Assembly: GCA_902786745.1 (NCBI GenBank)
Contig: CADADR010000008.1
Coordinates: 124,001-188,000 of the forward strand
Reading direction: 5' to 3'
Source of the DNA: an uncultured Bacteroidia bacterium
GTDB taxonomy: Bacteria; Bacteroidota; Bacteroidia; Bacteroidales; F082
DNA: 64,000 nt
Under the pieces are notes generated by a model. That model saw only the letters and a program-made list of their open reading frames with translations, ran no database searches and was not told the DNA's origin. A program made the translations under genes and the position numbers. Of the stretch, positions 32,660 to 41,691 are shown piece after piece (position 1 is the stretch's first letter; the number at the start of each line of letters is the position of its first letter).

Positions 32660-34929
32660 TTCTTCTCCTTCTTGAAGGGGTCGAGGGGACGCAATTCAAC
32701 TTCATCCTTGTCGTATTGATAGAGCGTCCAGGAGAGGTTCTCCTTTCCGGTTTCCTCCACCGACTTCAGGTAGTTCTTGTAGTAGAACTTATAGTTCGTA
32801 TAGAGCAGTTGAGGCTCATAGCAATGCAGGCAGTCGAGCATCTCGTCGCCATAGTTCATCAACGCACCCAAGAAATAGGTGGCCACGTCATAGCCTTCAA
32901 AGGCATAATGACGCGGCTCGGTCGAATACTTGCTTCTGAACTTGAGCACGAAGCGCTTCACCTCGTCCGACGAGTAGTCGGCAAAGCCATTGGCGACATA
33001 AATAGCGTTCATTTTCAGCAAGTTGTCGACAAGCAACTTTTCGTTCTTTTCCCAATTGGGGACACAAACCAAAGTAATCGGGAACCTGTTGGCCGTACCG
33101 GTCAAAGAATTCAGCAGCTGGGTGGCGAAGACGTTATCGTCGCCATAAGCAATGATGAGGTTATTTCTGACCCCAGAAAGCTGTGATCTCACACTGCCCA
33201 TCTGGCTGTTGGAATACCGCTTCACGGTGTTTTCCAGCACCAATTTGTTGCTTGCGCCGCTTTCAAAGTCTCCCACTGAATATACCTGTCCTTCCACGTC
33301 GAGTGTCGGCACCATCTGGCTTCCCATCTCCATACGCTCGCTTTCATGGCGGGCAAATTGAAGGAAGTCGTCACCATTGATGGTCACCTGGTCGTTAATG
33401 GCCATGTTCAGGTGGTGTTCAAGTTGGGTCAGGAACAATGAGTCGGCAGCCTTCTCACGGCTAACGATGAACACGTTGGATTCGGGATAGACATTCTTCA
33501 CCAGATTCGACAAAGTCAGTATCAGGCCCATATTGCCAGCTCTCAGCTTCACCACGTTGGGGTTGTTCTCGATGACCGACTCACGCAAGGAGACCGGGTT
33601 GACCACTGGGATATTGTTGGCCTTGGCATACTCCTCGACCACCTCAAAGGCATTACCGAAGAAGGGACCAATAATCAGATCAAGGTCCTTACCCTCAATC
33701 TGCGAGACTGCGTTTTCAGCCGACACGGGATTGTCGATGACATCAATCACCGTCAAATCAAGTTTCAAGCCAGTCTTTTCCTTCATTGCATCGACGGCCA
33801 TCATAAAACCTTCATAGAACTGAAGGAACGACAGGGAACGCGACTTCTGGCTCTTTGCCGCCTTCTCCTTAGGCACATCGAGGCTAACAATGCCTGAAAG
33901 ATAAAGAGGCACCATCAAGGCTACCTTATAGCAACGCTGTGCATTCTCAGCCCTCGCGACGCACACTGGGGCATCCTCCATGTCATCCAAGGAAATCACC
34001 GGCTTTATCTCCGGTTCCGGCTCGGGTTCAGGCGTGTCGACCGCTTCGACGATCTCCTCTTGCTGATCAGACATCCAATAGAAATCCGTGATGGGTTCAA
34101 TCGGGATCAGCACCACCTGGTTCATGAAGACATGCGAGCCTACCGAAACATTCTTCTCCCTAAAGGCTGCTTCATCCACCTTCCAACGCTTCAATAACGA
34201 GGTCACGCGTTCGTTCAACTCACAATAATGCAGGATATAGTCGTTTTCGTTGGCCACATTAGGGATGATCACCGAGGTACCAGGCGCAGGCGTATTGCTT
34301 AACCCTGGGTTGAAGAACTTAAACTCTGAGATGTCGATGCCAAACTCCTTGGCGATGTCGTAAAGGTCTTCGCCTTGGCGCACCACACGGGCATAGCCTC
34401 CTTCAGCTCTTTTCTGTGCCGTCATCTGCCGGGGGTTAGGCTCCACCACAACCGTCTTAGGCTCCGCTTGAGGCACAACGACAGGTTCGGGTTCAACTTT
34501 GGGCTCAACCTTGGGTTCCACTTTTGGTTCAACCTTTGGTTCCACTTTTGGCTCAACCTTTGGTTCGACCTTAGGCTCAACTTTTGGTTCTACTTTGGGC
34601 TCCACCTTGGGTTCCACCTTGGGTTCTTCTTTGGGCATCTCAACTTTGGGCTCAGCCATAGGACGCACAGGAATACCCAACACATGGCCAGCCTTCAAGC
34701 CATCTTTTACCTCAGGGTTCAGCTTTTCAATCTCCTCAACAGTAACATTATATGCCACGGAGATGCTGTATAGCGTTTGGCCTTGCGTCACATGGTGCAT
34801 GTAATACTCCTTGCTACCAATCCTGGTGGTTTCAGTGGATCGCTTCACTTCAACCTGCGCAAACGCAGCAGGGCTGATGAACAGCAGTCCAAAGAACAGG
34901 AGCGCCAAACTTAAGACTCTATTTTTCAT
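32656..34929 (-). CDS. LysM / periplasmic-binding-protein fold fusion with EPKV spacer
   Basis: The 757-residue exported protein starts at MKNRVLSLALLFFGLLF, with signal cleavage after FAQ. A first LysM (about 48-90; HHVTQGQTLYSISVAYNV) is followed by a rigid spacer containing 11 exact EPKV tetrapeptides. A second LysM-like unit follows (about 180-225; VVRQGEDLYDIAKEFGID), and probably a third, degenerate one. The second half (about 340-740) has a type I periplasmic-binding fold (KVALMVPLYLSG, DLDLIIGPFFGNAFEVVEEY, GYDVATYFLGALM), related to amino-acid ABC receptors or LpoA-type peptidoglycan-synthase activators. A role in sensing or regulating cell-wall synthesis is inferred. It follows guaA by 28 bases and overlaps the MORN lipoprotein gene. 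Confidence 0.9.
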   Translation of the reverse strand: MKNRVLSLALLFFGLLFISPAAFAQVEVKRSTETTRIGSKEYYMHHVTQGQTLYSISVAYNVTVEEIEKLNPEVKDGLKAGHVLGIPVRPMAEPKVEMPKEEPKVEPKVEPKVEPKVEPKVEPKVEPKVEPKVEPKVEPKVEPKVEPEPVVVPQAEPKTVVVEPNPRQMTAQKRAEGGYARVVRQGEDLYDIAKEFGIDISEFKFFNPGLSNTPAPGTSVIIPNVANENDYILHYCELNERVTSLLKRWKVDEAAFREKNVSVGSHVFMNQVVLIPIEPITDFYWMSDQQEEIVEAVDTPEPEPEPEIKPVISLDDMEDAPVCVARAENAQRCYKVALMVPLYLSGIVSLDVPKEKAAKSQKSRSLSFLQFYEGFMMAVDAMKEKTGLKLDLTVIDVIDNPVSAENAVSQIEGKDLDLIIGPFFGNAFEVVEEYAKANNIPVVNPVSLRESVIENNPNVVKLRAGNMGLILTLSNLVKNVYPESNVFIVSREKAADSLFLTQLEHHLNMAINDQVTINGDDFLQFARHESERMEMGSQMVPTLDVEGQVYSVGDFESGASNKLVLENTVKRYSNSQMGSVRSQLSGVRNNLIIAYGDDNVFATQLLNSLTGTANRFPITLVCVPNWEKNEKLLVDNLLKMNAIYVANGFADYSSDEVKRFVLKFRSKYSTEPRHYAFEGYDVATYFLGALMNYGDEMLDCLHCYEPQLLYTNYKFYYKNYLKSVEETGKENLSWTLYQYDKDEVELRPLDPFKKEKK
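34495..34626 (-). repeat. Eleven 12-bp coding repeats (EPKV spacer)
   Basis: Eleven consecutive 12-base units encode identical EPKV tetrapeptides but differ at synonymous positions. A related, imperfect unit (EPKVEMPKE) lies beside them. The protein sequence is conserved despite DNA drift. Confidence 0.92.
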
Positions 34930-34957
34930 AATAATCAATTATTCAGATTAAGCACTA

Positions 34958-36532
34958 TCATTCCCACTCGATGGTCGCTGGCGGCTTCGAAGAGATGTCG
35001 TAGCACACGCGATTGACACCTTTCACCTTATTAATAATATCATTCGACACCTTGGCCATAAACTCGTATGGCAGATGCACCCAGTCGGCAGTCATGCCAT
35101 CGGTGGAGATCACCGCACGAAGGGCGATGGTGTATTCGTAGCTACGTTCGTCGCCCATCACACCGACCGACTTCACGGGCAGCAGGATGGTACCAGCCTG
35201 CCAAATGCTGTCGTACAAGTTGTCGGCCATCTCGTTTGGATAGGAGGCACTCGGCAACTCACAAGGCCAGTTACGCAGGCCTTTGATGAAGATGTCGTCG
35301 GCCTCACGCAGGATGTGCAGTTTCTCTTCGGTGACCTCACCCAAGATACGAATGCCGAGACTCGGACCCGGGAAAGGATGACGGCCTATGAGCTCACGCT
35401 TGATGCCCAAGGCACGGCCCACACGACGCACCTCATCCTTGAACAAGGAACGCAAAGGCTCCACAATCTTCAGGTTCATCTTCTCCGGAAGACCGCCCAC
35501 ATTGTGGTGCGACTTGATCTTGCAGCTCGGTCCGTTGACGCTCACGCTTTCGATGACATCGGGATAGATGGTGCCCTGGGCCAGCCAACGGGCGCCTTCG
35601 ATCTTCTGTGCTTCAGCATCAAACACGTCGATGAACGTCGAGCCGATGGCCTTACGCTTGGCCTCGGGGTCGGTGACGCCCTTCAGTTTCTCAAGGAAAA
35701 GATGTCCGGAATGGACGCCAATCACGTTGAGGCCCATCTCCTTGTATGAGTCGAGCACATCCTCAAACTCGTTCTTGCGCAGCAAGCCATTATCCACAAA
35801 AATGCAGGTGAGGTTCTTCCCTATCGCCTTGTTGAGCAGCACAGCGGCCACGGTGCTGTCGACGCCGCCCGAGAGGCCGAGGATGACCTTGTCATCACCC
35901 AACTTTTGCTTCAGGCTCGCCACCGTATTGTCGATGAAGGAATCCGGGGTCCAGTCGCCTTTGCAGCCACAGATGCCCAACGCGAAATTGGCCAGCATCT
36001 GCGGGCCTTCCTTGGTGTGGAACACCTCGGGGTGGAACTGCACGGCATACGTCGTCTCGCCATCGATTTTGTAGGCGGCGTTCTCCACGTCGTCAGTCGA
36101 AGCGATAATACGTGCGCCTTGGGGCAACTTGGCGATGGTGTCGCCATGGCTCATCCACACCTGGCTGGTCTTGCTCACTCCTTTGAACAGAGGGCAGGCC
36201 TCGTCGACCACCGTCAGCATGGCACGGCCATATTCGCGGGCGATGGAGCCGTTGACCTCGCCACCGAAATGCTGCGAGATAAACTGGGCACCATAGCAGA
36301 TGCCTAATAACGGTAGTTTGCCTTTGATATTCGACAAGTCGGCAATAGGTGCCTTCTCATCGCGCACCGAGAACGGGCTGCCACTGAGGATCACGCCTTT
36401 GACATTAGGGCCGATGGCAGGAATCTTATTATAAGGATGGATTTCGCAATAGACGTTCAGTTCGCGGAGGCGGCGACCTATGAGTTGGGTCACCTGCGAG
36501 CCGAAGTCGAGAATGAGAATCATTTCTTGCAT
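34958..36532 (-). CDS. guaA: GMP synthase (glutamine-hydrolysing)
   Basis: This enzyme converts XMP, ATP and glutamine to GMP. The start [13 protein letters not shown] matches family N-termini. The frame extends 46 codons upstream past the promoter box and is not used. The 524 residues comprise a class I glutamine amidotransferase (C79 in GICYGAQ, H167 and E169 in QFHPEVFHT), an ATP pyrophosphatase with SGGVDS (221-226), and the C-terminal dimerisation domain ending in [18 protein letters not shown] box lies 16 bases upstream. The LysM and MORN genes follow on the same strand. Confidence 0.98.
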   Translation of the reverse strand: MQEMILILDFGSQVTQLIGRRLRELNVYCEIHPYNKIPAIGPNVKGVILSGSPFSVRDEKAPIADLSNIKGKLPLLGICYGAQFISQHFGGEVNGSIAREYGRAMLTVVDEACPLFKGVSKTSQVWMSHGDTIAKLPQGARIIASTDDVENAAYKIDGETTYAVQFHPEVFHTKEGPQMLANFALGICGCKGDWTPDSFIDNTVASLKQKLGDDKVILGLSGGVDSTVAAVLLNKAIGKNLTCIFVDNGLLRKNEFEDVLDSYKEMGLNVIGVHSGHLFLEKLKGVTDPEAKRKAIGSTFIDVFDAEAQKIEGARWLAQGTIYPDVIESVSVNGPSCKIKSHHNVGGLPEKMNLKIVEPLRSLFKDEVRRVGRALGIKRELIGRHPFPGPSLGIRILGEVTEEKLHILREADDIFIKGLRNWPCELPSASYPNEMADNLYDSIWQAGTILLPVKSVGVMGDERSYEYTIALRAVISTDGMTADWVHLPYEFMAKVSNDIINKVKGVNRVCYDISSKPPATIEWE

Positions 36533-36547
36533 AAACGAAAATTTTGG

Positions 36548-36555
36548 CAAAAATA
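36548..36555 (-). promoter_or_regulatory. -7 promoter box of guaA
   Basis: TATTTTTG on the minus strand in the guaA/prsW divergent gap. Confidence 0.65.
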
Positions 36556-36579
36556 AGCTTTTTTCATGGACAAAATCCG

Positions 36580-36587
36580 TATTTTTG
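36580..36587 (+). promoter_or_regulatory. -7 promoter box of prsW
   Basis: TATTTTTG, 24 bases before the prsW ATG, divergent from the guaA box. Confidence 0.65.
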
Positions 36588-36611
36588 CAGAAAAGAATAA
36601 AAAACGAAGCC

Positions 36612-37412
36612 ATGACAGCGCTTTTACTTGCCTTATCTATACTTCCCGTCATCCTTTTGATGATCTTCATCTATCGTGCAGACAAATACGAGAGAGAGCC
36701 TATCAAGACCCTGGCCAAAGCCTTTATCGGCGGCATGATCGCCATCCCCTTGGACATCCTATTGGTCACGCTAATCAACCATGTCGTTTATTCCAACACC
36801 GTCTTTCACACCGCATTCCTGAACGCGGGTCTGCCCGAAGAGCTTTCTAAGTTCATCATCTTCATGGTTTTCATCTGGCGCGACAAGAACTTCAACGAAT
36901 ACATGGACGGCATCGTCTATGCCACATTCATAGGCCTCGGCTTCGCCTGCGTTGAAAATGTCATGTATGTCTTCAATGCCTCAGCCGAGTCGTTTCAAAC
37001 CGGTATCGCCACCAGCGTCGTCAGGGCCCTGCTCTCTGTTCCTGGCCACTTCCTCTTCGGCGTGTTGATGGGTTACTTCCTCTCCATGGCCAAATTCAAG
37101 AAAGGCAAGACCCTGCCCTATCTCCTCCTCGCCTTGTTGACGGCTGCCGCAGGTCACGGCTTGTTCGACTGGCTGCTGATGGTCAGCGACGCCCTCGGTC
37201 CTGGCATCGGCACCGTCATCTACCTTGCCTTCCTCTGGGGCGACATCAAGCTATGGAAAATCGGCATCAAATACATACGCCAACAACAGGAAAACTCACG
37301 GCTACAAGCTGAGAATGACGATTTTGGCGACGGCCCCGACATCGGGCTCCCCAACCTCAACTACGACCCGGAATACAAGCAAATCGACTGGAATGCAGGC
37401 GATAGACAATAA
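36612..37412 (+). CDS. PrsW-family intramembrane metalloprotease
   Basis: The 266-residue polytopic membrane protein has about seven helices. I start at [14 protein letters not shown], after the promoter; the frame upstream is antisense to guaA. Signature residues are all present: EExxK in LPEELSKF (E76, E77, K80), FxxxEN in FACVENVMY (E115, N116), His146 in PGHFLFG and His182 in GHGLFD. In Bacillus, PrsW starts degradation of an anti-sigma factor; the substrate here is unknown and no anti-sigma gene is adjacent. The soluble C-terminal tail is acidic ([14 protein letters not shown]). Confidence 0.9.
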   Translation: MTALLLALSILPVILLMIFIYRADKYEREPIKTLAKAFIGGMIAIPLDILLVTLINHVVYSNTVFHTAFLNAGLPEELSKFIIFMVFIWRDKNFNEYMDGIVYATFIGLGFACVENVMYVFNASAESFQTGIATSVVRALLSVPGHFLFGVLMGYFLSMAKFKKGKTLPYLLLALLTAAAGHGLFDWLLMVSDALGPGIGTVIYLAFLWGDIKLWKIGIKYIRQQQENSRLQAENDDFGDGPDIGLPNLNYDPEYKQIDWNAGDRQ

Positions 37413-37417
37413 TTTCC

Positions 37418-37425
37418 TATCTTTG
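37418..37425 (+). promoter_or_regulatory. -7 promoter box of ychF-idi
   Basis: TATCTTTG, 22 bases before the ychF ATG, in the 35-base gap after prsW. Confidence 0.7.
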
Positions 37426-37447
37426 CAGCAAATTAAAACACATCATT

Positions 37448-38518
37448 ATGGCACTTAATTGCGGAATCATCGGCCTTTCAAGCGTTGGAAAGACTACCAT
37501 ATTCAACTGTATATCAAACACCAAGGCAGAAATCGGTTTTGCCTCTAAATCCAACATCGGCATGTGCGAGGTGGTGGATGAGCGCCTCAAGCTCATCGAC
37601 AACATCTCCCACTCTAAGCGTATCGTGCCCGCCACGGTCGAAATCGTCGACCTGCCTGGACTAAGCAAAGGCGGTCAGGGCGTGGGCAACAAGCTCCTCG
37701 CCGAGGTGCAGACCATGGATGCCCTCATCCACGTGCTGCGCTGCTTCGACGACCCTAACATCCCCCACAGCGAAGGTAGCATCGACCCGGTGCGCGACAT
37801 GGAACTCGTCGACCTAGAGCTTCAGGTGCGTGACTTGGATTTGGTCACCCGTAAACTGGAACGCGTGCAGAAACTGCTGAAGAACGGCGAAAAGGACAAC
37901 AAGAAGGCCTTCGATGTGCTGAGCGTCTACAAGGAAACGCTGGAGAACTTCGGCAATGCCCGCGACGCCAAGGTGGCCGAGGAAGACAAGAAGTTCGTGC
38001 AGGACATCCAACTCTTGACCGCCAAACCTATCATCTATGTATGCAACGTAGACGATGCTTCGGCAACCACTGGCAACAAATACTCCGATGCCGTCAAGGC
38101 CGCTTTGAAGGAAGGTCAGGAGATGCTGGTTATCGCTGGCAAGCTGGAGGCCGAAATTGCTGAACTCGACGCCGACGATCGCGCCCTCTTCATGGAAGAC
38201 GCTGGCCTAACCGAGCCTGGTGTGAACAAACTGGTGCGCACAGCCTACCACACCTTGAACCTGCACTCGTTTTTCACCACGGGTCCCGACGAAACGCGCG
38301 CTTGGACCATCCATGTGGGCGACACCGCACCTATCGCTGCTGGTGCCATCCACAGCGACCTGCAACGCGGCTTCATCCGTGCGGAGGTGATGAGCACGGA
38401 GGACTTCCTGCAGTATGGCTCGGAGGCCGCCGTGAAAGAAGCGGGCAAGTTCCGTGTGGAGGGCAAGACTTACGTTGTTCAGGACGGCGACATCCTCAAT
38501 ATCAGATTCAACGTGTGA
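37448..38518 (+). CDS. ychF: Redox-regulated OBG-type ATPase YchF
   Basis: This is a universally conserved P-loop NTPase that prefers ATP over GTP, associates with ribosomes and affects oxidative-stress responses. It has 356 residues: P-loop GLSSVGKT (9-16), G3 DLPGLSKGG, an internal coiled coil (about 115-190), and a C-terminal TGS domain with FFTTGPDETRAWTI and a terminal VVQDGDILNIRFNV. The NxxE nucleotide motif that replaces NKxD is represented by YVCNVDD. Its stop shares a base with the idi start (TGATG), so the two are translationally coupled. Confidence 0.96.
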   Translation: MALNCGIIGLSSVGKTTIFNCISNTKAEIGFASKSNIGMCEVVDERLKLIDNISHSKRIVPATVEIVDLPGLSKGGQGVGNKLLAEVQTMDALIHVLRCFDDPNIPHSEGSIDPVRDMELVDLELQVRDLDLVTRKLERVQKLLKNGEKDNKKAFDVLSVYKETLENFGNARDAKVAEEDKKFVQDIQLLTAKPIIYVCNVDDASATTGNKYSDAVKAALKEGQEMLVIAGKLEAEIAELDADDRALFMEDAGLTEPGVNKLVRTAYHTLNLHSFFTTGPDETRAWTIHVGDTAPIAAGAIHSDLQRGFIRAEVMSTEDFLQYGSEAAVKEAGKFRVEGKTYVVQDGDILNIRFNV

Positions 38519-39048
38519 TGGAACAAGTCATCCTTGTCGACGAACAAGACCAACCCATCGGATTGATGGAGAAGCAGGCTGCTCATATTGAGCCGCATTT
38601 GCATCGTGCTTTCTCTATCTTCTTGTTTAATTCGAAAGGCGAACTGCTGATGCAACAACGTGCGCTATCAAAGTACCACTCCCCTGGCCTGTGGACCAAC
38701 ACCTGTTGCAGCCATCCCCGCTCTGGCGAGACCTTGGAAGAGGCCACTTCGCGCCGTCTTATGGAAGAAATGGGCATGACCTGCCCCATGCACGAGGTCT
38801 ATACCTTTATATATAAGGCTCCTGTCGGACAAGGACTCACCGAGCATGAGTTCGACCATGTGTTTATCGGACAAAGCGACGACATACCCAACATCAATAC
38901 CGATGAGGTAGCCTCGTGGAAATACATGCGTTTGGACGATCTGAAAAAAGACCTTGAATTATACCCCGAGTTGTACACCGAGTGGTTCAAGATCACTTTT
39001 GAGGAGATGACGCGGCACGCCAATGTTTTCAAGGAAAAAGCAGAATAA
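38518..39048 (+). CDS. idi: Isopentenyl-diphosphate delta-isomerase, type I
   Basis: This enzyme interconverts IPP and DMAPP in isoprenoid synthesis. The 176-residue protein has a Nudix-type fold. I start at the ATG overlapping the ychF stop; the longer frame runs inside ychF. The catalytic cysteine is C64 in LWTNTCCSHP (an extra Cys63 is adjacent) and the catalytic glutamate is E111 in LTEHEFDHVF. The Nudix-like segment is GETLEEATSRRLMEEMG. It is the second gene of the ychF unit. Only a weak hairpin (CCTC...GAGG) follows it. Confidence 0.95.
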   Translation: MEQVILVDEQDQPIGLMEKQAAHIEPHLHRAFSIFLFNSKGELLMQQRALSKYHSPGLWTNTCCSHPRSGETLEEATSRRLMEEMGMTCPMHEVYTFIYKAPVGQGLTEHEFDHVFIGQSDDIPNINTDEVASWKYMRLDDLKKDLELYPELYTEWFKITFEEMTRHANVFKEKAE

Positions 39049-39085
39049 CACAACCCTCTTCTGGAGGATATTTTTCCAAAATAAA

Positions 39086-39105
39086 ATAGTAAATATATTT
39101 ACTAT
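39086..39105. promoter_or_regulatory. Perfect 20-bp palindrome upstream of the porin gene, candidate operator
   Basis: The palindrome ATAGTAAATATATTTACTAT ends 12 bases before the porin -7 box, so it covers the expected -33 region. A partial second copy (AGTATTTTTACT) runs into the box. Position and symmetry suggest a dimeric regulator site; the regulator is unknown. Confidence 0.5.
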
Positions 39106-39117
39106 AAGTATTTTTAC

Positions 39118-39125
39118 TATTTTTG
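39118..39125 (+). promoter_or_regulatory. -7 promoter box of the porin/exporter unit
   Basis: TATTTTTG, 40 bases before the porin ATG. Confidence 0.65.
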
Positions 39126-39165
39126 CCGCGTAAAAATGAATTGAAAACGTTTTAAATTATCTATT

Positions 39166-40323
39166 ATGAAACACAACTTTCGCATTTTGATCGGAGTGCT
39201 GGCCATTGCCCTTCCGATGAGTATCAACGCTCAAGTGAAACCTGTCAAGCCTAACCAAGAGCCCAAGCAGGCTAAAGTTGAAAAAGTTGATAAAGAAAAA
39301 CTCGAAAAAGAAAAACTCGAAAAACAAGAAAGACGTGAAAAGCAAAAAGGCGGATTGGAGATGCCTAGAATTTCCGGTTTCGTGCAAGGCATGTATCAAG
39401 CCAACCTTAGCGACGAAGGCGAGCTCAAGGACAACACCTTGAGAATGCGCCGTGTGCGTCTGTCTGTCGACGGCAACCTCTCGAAGACCGTGAGCTACAA
39501 GATTCAAGGCGACTTTACCCGCAGTCCCATGCTGGTTGACGCTTTCATCAAGTACAAACCCTGCAGAGAGTTTGCCATCCAACTCGGTCAATTCAAGACC
39601 CCGTTCACGATTGAAAGCCCCATCAACCCTGTCAACCTCGAGATCTTCGACTATGGCGAGGCTGTCCAACAACTGGGTGGCTATAAAGACGTTTGTGGTG
39701 TCGGTGCCCTCGGCCGCGACCTTGGTTTGATGGCTACCGGTAGCCTCTTCCCCGTGGAAGGCGAAGAAGGTTACAAGTACAGCATCGTTGACTACTCCAT
39801 CGGCGTGTTCAATGGAAACGGTGCCAACAACCTCGACAACAACAACAGCAAGGACCTTGTAGGTCGCCTCGATGTGCATCCCGGCCTGAAAGAAATCACC
39901 TTGAGTGGTTCTTACTACTATGGCAAGTATACCAAAGACGAAAACATCGACTGCACCCGTAACCGTTGGGCTGCTGGCGCTCAATACAACGACGGAAAGT
40001 TCTTGCTCCGCGGCGAATACATCGGTGGCAAGACGGGCATTTCGGACGTGACCACCGCCAACCCATATTACAACAGCAACGGTTACTATGGCGTGGTTGG
40101 TTACAACTTCCAAGCTGGCGAACAAAAAATCATGCCTGTGTTGCGTTATGAGCACTTCACCAAAGATGCCAGCATCGTCAATGGTGGCACCAACTGGTAC
40201 ACCGCTGGCATCAACTACTGGCCTCTGAAGTCGGTCAACTGCAAACTCGACTACTCACTGATCCAAAAGGAAGCCGGTGGCAATTCGCACCGCGTGGTTG
40301 CCATGGTAAGCTATAAGTTTTAA
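39166..40323 (+). CDS. Outer-membrane porin, OprO/OprP-like (Porin_O_P family)
   Basis: The 385-residue protein has a signal peptide (MKHNFRILIGVLAIALPM...NAQ), a charged Lys/Glu-rich segment (41-61) likely to form a short coiled coil, and then a barrel starting at MPRISGFVQGMYQANL. RMRRVRLSVDGNL, YKIQGDFTRSPMLVDAFI and GQFKTPFTIE are typical of this family, related to anion-selective phosphate/pyrophosphate porins. It ends in an aromatic strand with C-terminal Phe (VAMVSYKF), as outer-membrane barrels do. It leads a plus-strand unit with a YeiH-type exporter 30 bases later, beneath the palindromic candidate operator. The transported anion is not known. Confidence 0.88.
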   Translation: MKHNFRILIGVLAIALPMSINAQVKPVKPNQEPKQAKVEKVDKEKLEKEKLEKQERREKQKGGLEMPRISGFVQGMYQANLSDEGELKDNTLRMRRVRLSVDGNLSKTVSYKIQGDFTRSPMLVDAFIKYKPCREFAIQLGQFKTPFTIESPINPVNLEIFDYGEAVQQLGGYKDVCGVGALGRDLGLMATGSLFPVEGEEGYKYSIVDYSIGVFNGNGANNLDNNNSKDLVGRLDVHPGLKEITLSGSYYYGKYTKDENIDCTRNRWAAGAQYNDGKFLLRGEYIGGKTGISDVTTANPYYNSNGYYGVVGYNFQAGEQKIMPVLRYEHFTKDASIVNGGTNWYTAGINYWPLKSVNCKLDYSLIQKEAGGNSHRVVAMVSYKF

Positions 40324-40353
40324 TTGAGATTTCAGAATTTATAATTGAGAATT

Positions 40354-41691
40354 ATGGCAAACAACAATGTATCCAACCTTTGGAAAAAGGAAGACTGGCT
40401 GGCCGTGTGGATCGGCTTCATCGTCATCGCCGTGGCCTGTATCGCCGTGCTGACCGGTTCGTTTGATTTCTCCGCTGCCAAATTTGGTACCTGGCACTGG
40501 TGGGAAAACGTCGAGGAAAAGAAATCCTTGGCCGCCCAATTCAACGGTGAGTTCTGGATCAAACTGCTCCGCACCTTCTTGGTTACGGCCATTCTGTTCG
40601 GCATCGGCATCAAGTTGCAAGGCGAGAAAATCGGCAAGTTCATCCCCGCCTTCATCGTGCTGTTCATCATCTGCATCGTGGTGAGAATGATCAGTGCCGA
40701 ATACACTCTGAAAATGTACCTCGAATGGGCTTTCTGGGCTCTGCTCATCGGTCTGCTCATTTCCAATACCGTCGGTACACCCGAATGGCTGAAACCCGCC
40801 ATCCGTACTGAGTTCTACATCAAGACGGGTCTGGTCATCATGGGTTTCTCGGTACTGTTCAGCAACATCGCCAAATTCGGCCTCTACGGTCTCGGCATCG
40901 CATGGATTGTGACACCTATCGTCATCATCTTCATGTGGTGGTTGGGCACCAAGGTGCTGAAGATTGACAACAAGCCGTTGGTCATCACTTTGGCTTCGGC
41001 CACTTCGGTGTGCGGTACCAGTGCCGCCATCGCTACAGGTGCTGCCGCCAAGGCCAAGAAGGAAGACCTCTCGTTGGCCATCAGCATCTCCATCATCTTC
41101 ACTATCCTCATGATGGTGTTCGAGCCCATGATCATCCGCGCTTGCGGCATGAACCAACTCATGGGTGGCGCCCTCATCGGCGGTACCGTCGACTCAACGG
41201 GTGCTGTGGTGCTGGCCGGTAACGCCCTCGGCGAAGAAGCCGAGCAAGCTGCTGTGCTCGTGAAGTCCATCCAGAACATCCTCATCGGCTTCATCGCCTT
41301 CTTCGTGGCCATCTTCTTCGCCACCAAGGTCGACAAAGACCCGAACCAGAAGGTCGGTGCCGGCGAGATCTGGAATCGCTTCCCCAAGTTCATCATCGGT
41401 TTCTTCGTGGCTTCGTTGGTCGCTTCCTTCATCGTCAAGCCTCTGGGTGGCGACGTGAAGGCCATCAACGGCGTCCTCGACCAATACAAGAACTGGGCCT
41501 TCGTGCTTGCCTTCACCAGCATCGGCCTCGACACCAACTTCAAGAGCCTCTTCAAGCAGATGCAAGGCGGCAAGGTGCTCTGGCTCTACATCATCGGCCA
41601 GTTGTTCAACATTGCCCTCACGTTGTTTGCCGTGTGGTTCCTGCTCTCTGGCGTGGTGTTTGACGTTCCTGTCCTCGACATGTTCAAGTGA
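40354..41691 (+). CDS. YeiH-family putative sulfate/anion exporter
   Basis: The 445-residue inner-membrane protein has about ten to eleven helices. I start at the ATG giving MANNNVSNLWKKEDWLAVWI; a TTG three codons earlier is less likely. The conserved core is TLASATSVCGTSAAIATGAA (about 212-231), with a second related segment GGALIGGTVDSTGAVVLAG, the inverted-repeat signature of the UPF0324/YeiH family. Members are annotated as sulfate or sulfonate-related exporters on limited evidence. The protein is longer than E. coli YeiH (about 350) because of an N-terminal extension with SDF-like EEKKSLAAQFNGEFW. Its stop overlaps the ATG of a small membrane protein (TGATG). Confidence 0.88.
   Translation: MANNNVSNLWKKEDWLAVWIGFIVIAVACIAVLTGSFDFSAAKFGTWHWWENVEEKKSLAAQFNGEFWIKLLRTFLVTAILFGIGIKLQGEKIGKFIPAFIVLFIICIVVRMISAEYTLKMYLEWAFWALLIGLLISNTVGTPEWLKPAIRTEFYIKTGLVIMGFSVLFSNIAKFGLYGLGIAWIVTPIVIIFMWWLGTKVLKIDNKPLVITLASATSVCGTSAAIATGAAAKAKKEDLSLAISISIIFTILMMVFEPMIIRACGMNQLMGGALIGGTVDSTGAVVLAGNALGEEAEQAAVLVKSIQNILIGFIAFFVAIFFATKVDKDPNQKVGAGEIWNRFPKFIIGFFVASLVASFIVKPLGGDVKAINGVLDQYKNWAFVLAFTSIGLDTNFKSLFKQMQGGKVLWLYIIGQLFNIALTLFAVWFLLSGVVFDVPVLDMFK

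Noticed and set aside
34495..34626. 12-base tandem repeats as possible iterons or a replication origin
   Set aside because: They are exact EPKV codons within one ORF with synonymous variation, so selection is on the protein.
40339..41573. Antisense frames over the YeiH-type gene
   Set aside because: Asp/His- or Met/Ala-rich shadows of a transmembrane protein gene without family matches.
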